A DNA stretch of 64,000 nt from Bugula neritina. Its lineage: Eukaryota; Bryozoa; Gymnolaemata; Cheilostomatida; Bugulidae. Position numbers and translations under genes: made by a program. How positions within the stretch are numbered: position 1 is the first letter of the stretch; every line of letters begins with the position of its first letter. Of this stretch, positions 62,286 to 64,000 are shown piece by piece. The notes under the pieces were generated by a model. It was not told where the DNA came from. It did not search any database and worked only from the letters and a program-made list of their open reading frames with translations. The stretch lies in NCBI GenBank assembly GCA_964035545.1, contig OZ037767.1:748680-812679 (forward strand), written 5' to 3'.

Positions 62286-64000
62286 CTAAAACGTTGAGTA
62301 TAAATATAAATATAGATTAGATGCTTGTAAGGTATATAAGCATATATAAGCATATATAAGCATATATAAGCATATATAAGCATATATAAGCACCCAAGTC
62401 GTAATATAATAGCTCTTACATAATATAGCATACAAATGGATTTAATATACCCTTAGTTAAAGTAGTTAGTATTACAATAATTAAAGGGGGCGATACACAG
62501 AACACATCCTTGCATGGCTCAACTGTTGGTAACCATTTTGTTACTAGGTAACTATGACAACGAACATGTCGCAACCAATCGGCCCATGATTTCAGTATCT
62601 TACAGCCTAAACAATAACACATTATGATTCGTTTTAAACTAAGAATAGTTAAAATCTTCACAGCTCAGAGTGTATTTATATCCAGCTTATAAGGTCAAAA
62701 GGCCAACTAAACCAGAGAAAATATCAGACTAAAATAGAAGTCTAAATTCCAATACAGTTAGATACATGAAGTCCATCATGAAAAATTTCAGTGGCCATTC
62801 ATTGATGTAAAATTGGTAGTTGGTAATAGTTACATAGTTATATAAATATTATAATATAAAAATATTACTTTTGTATATTATATTATATCATATTATATTA
62901 TGCTTATTATATTATATATTGTTATGTTTATTATATACATGGGTTAAAGGAAAGCTTGGTATTATCTAGAAAGACAGGTACACTAAGCTCCCCTTGAAGT
63001 ACCCACTTTTAAGTACCCCCTACTTCTAAGCACCCCCCTCTAAGTACCCCCTCTCTTCTAAGAACCTCCCTCTAACCCCCCCCCTCTTTCCAAAGCATCC
63101 CCTTCTAAGTACACCCACTCACTGCAACTATTTCATGAAATGATGTCGAAGATGCATATATTTGTAGACGTGTTTGATGTTGCATTGCGTATATGGTGCT
63201 ATGTATATACATTTATACTATTTATACAGTAAACTATATTGACATATTAGGAAGGGTGGAAGGTGGCACACCCCCAACCCTATAATTAAACAGTAATGGG
63301 TGGGAATATTTCTGATAAAACAGTCAGAAACAAAATGCCGTAAACAGCTATAATCTAGCAGCAATTATAATACAGTTATAATCAATCAGTGACTGGAAAT
63401 CAGCTATATAAAAGCATTGCATATTAACAATGAGTTACAGTACCTTTCATGTCTAAGCCCCTAGATATTTACAGGGCCAGATCAACCAAGTAGTCTCAAA
63501 TATTTTGTTTCTCTTTATAAGCATGAAAACTCAACCAAAAACAGATTGAATAATTTTGAATCACTTTTATTAATTCAAAAGTTTTTTAATTACCAAGAAA
63601 TGTTAACACCTGCTCAATTTAGATTGTCACAGTTTATAGCTAAGTTACCTTGTGACATTCTTAGCTAATGATATTCATAGCATAGCAACACTATATTACT
63701 ATATGACAACACTATATTACTGTATGACAACACTATATTACTATATGACAACACTATATTACTGTATGACAACACTATATTACTGTATGACAACACTATA
63801 TTACTGTATGACAACACTATATTACTGTACCACAACACTACCAAGCAGGTGGTTGGTAGTGTTGTGGTTGGTGGACTGCAGGCAAGGACAATACACTCTC
63901 ACAATATAATTATAATGATATAACCACCATTAACATAGTTCTGGTGGATCATTCTGATTCACACATTCCAGGACCTTCCATTCTGCTATCAAACATTTGA
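62286..64000. other. upstream of the peroxidase: probable first exon and simple repeats
   Basis: Two short Met-bearing stretches with donors could be the missing first exon: ATGAAAG|gtactg (63449-63443) or ATGTCACAAG|gtaact (about 63661-63652). Joined to an acceptor at 62270 (gctaccag) either gives a classical signal peptide (MKALLLLL or MSQALLLLL). Repeats: an 11-bp catatataag run at 62336-62392, a C-rich agtaccccc patch at about 62995-63115, and a 21-bp repeat at 63685-63832. Nothing else is supported. Confidence 0.4.
63685..63832. repeat. 21-bp minisatellite, about 7 copies
   Basis: Units of actatattactgtatgacaac with a t/g variant at one position. Confidence 0.93.

Noticed and set aside
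62168-62431. 87-codon minus-strand frame with a CCCCYHFSATRR stretch
   Set aside because: It overlaps the peroxidase signal-peptide exon in another frame, and its N-terminal part is a catatataag repeat.

Overview
The window is animal-type nuclear DNA: AT-rich, gene-poor, with multi-exon genes whose introns all obey GT-AG, a LINE, tRNA-derived SINEs, a TA-flanked DNA element and a very heavy load of micro- and minisatellites. The gene set (TIMM50, CD225/dispanin-type membrane proteins, a plant/fungal-type secreted heme peroxidase of the sort known from some invertebrates but not vertebrates) points to an invertebrate metazoan. The phylum cannot be fixed from the sequence alone. I rebuilt the genes by hand from splice sites; each internal reading frame closes exactly across all exons, which is the main support for the models.

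Layout. 1-16.9 kb: no convincing gene; a 16-bp minisatellite, a 22-bp satellite split by a 2.5-kb element with inverted ends and a TA duplication, then unique AT-rich DNA. 16.9-28.6 kb (minus): TIMM50, ten coding exons, 494 codons, with introns full of minisatellites. 28.6-32.2 kb: TIMM50 upstream region and unannotated DNA. 32.2-51.3 kb (minus): four tandem copies, each about 4.5 kb, of a gene for a PPxY/TQT-rich, CD225-domain membrane protein; copies B, C and D are intact and copy A has lost its membrane domain to an A-rich insertion. 51.3-53.1 kb: gene-free. 53.2-62.3 kb (minus): a secreted class II/III-like heme peroxidase with a long mucin-like Ser/Thr/Pro tail and an Arg-rich end; a LINE reverse transcriptase with an uninterrupted frame sits in one intron. 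62.3-64 kb: probable first peroxidase exon and simple repeats.

All recognised genes lie on the minus strand, but nothing shows that they work together. TIMM50 is a mitochondrial import housekeeping gene, the CD225 array is a local gene-family expansion, and the peroxidase is a secreted enzyme. The most unusual theme is structural: in two unrelated genes the 3' end of an exon together with its 5' splice site has been amplified as a tandem array inside the following intron, giving rows of decoy splice donors.
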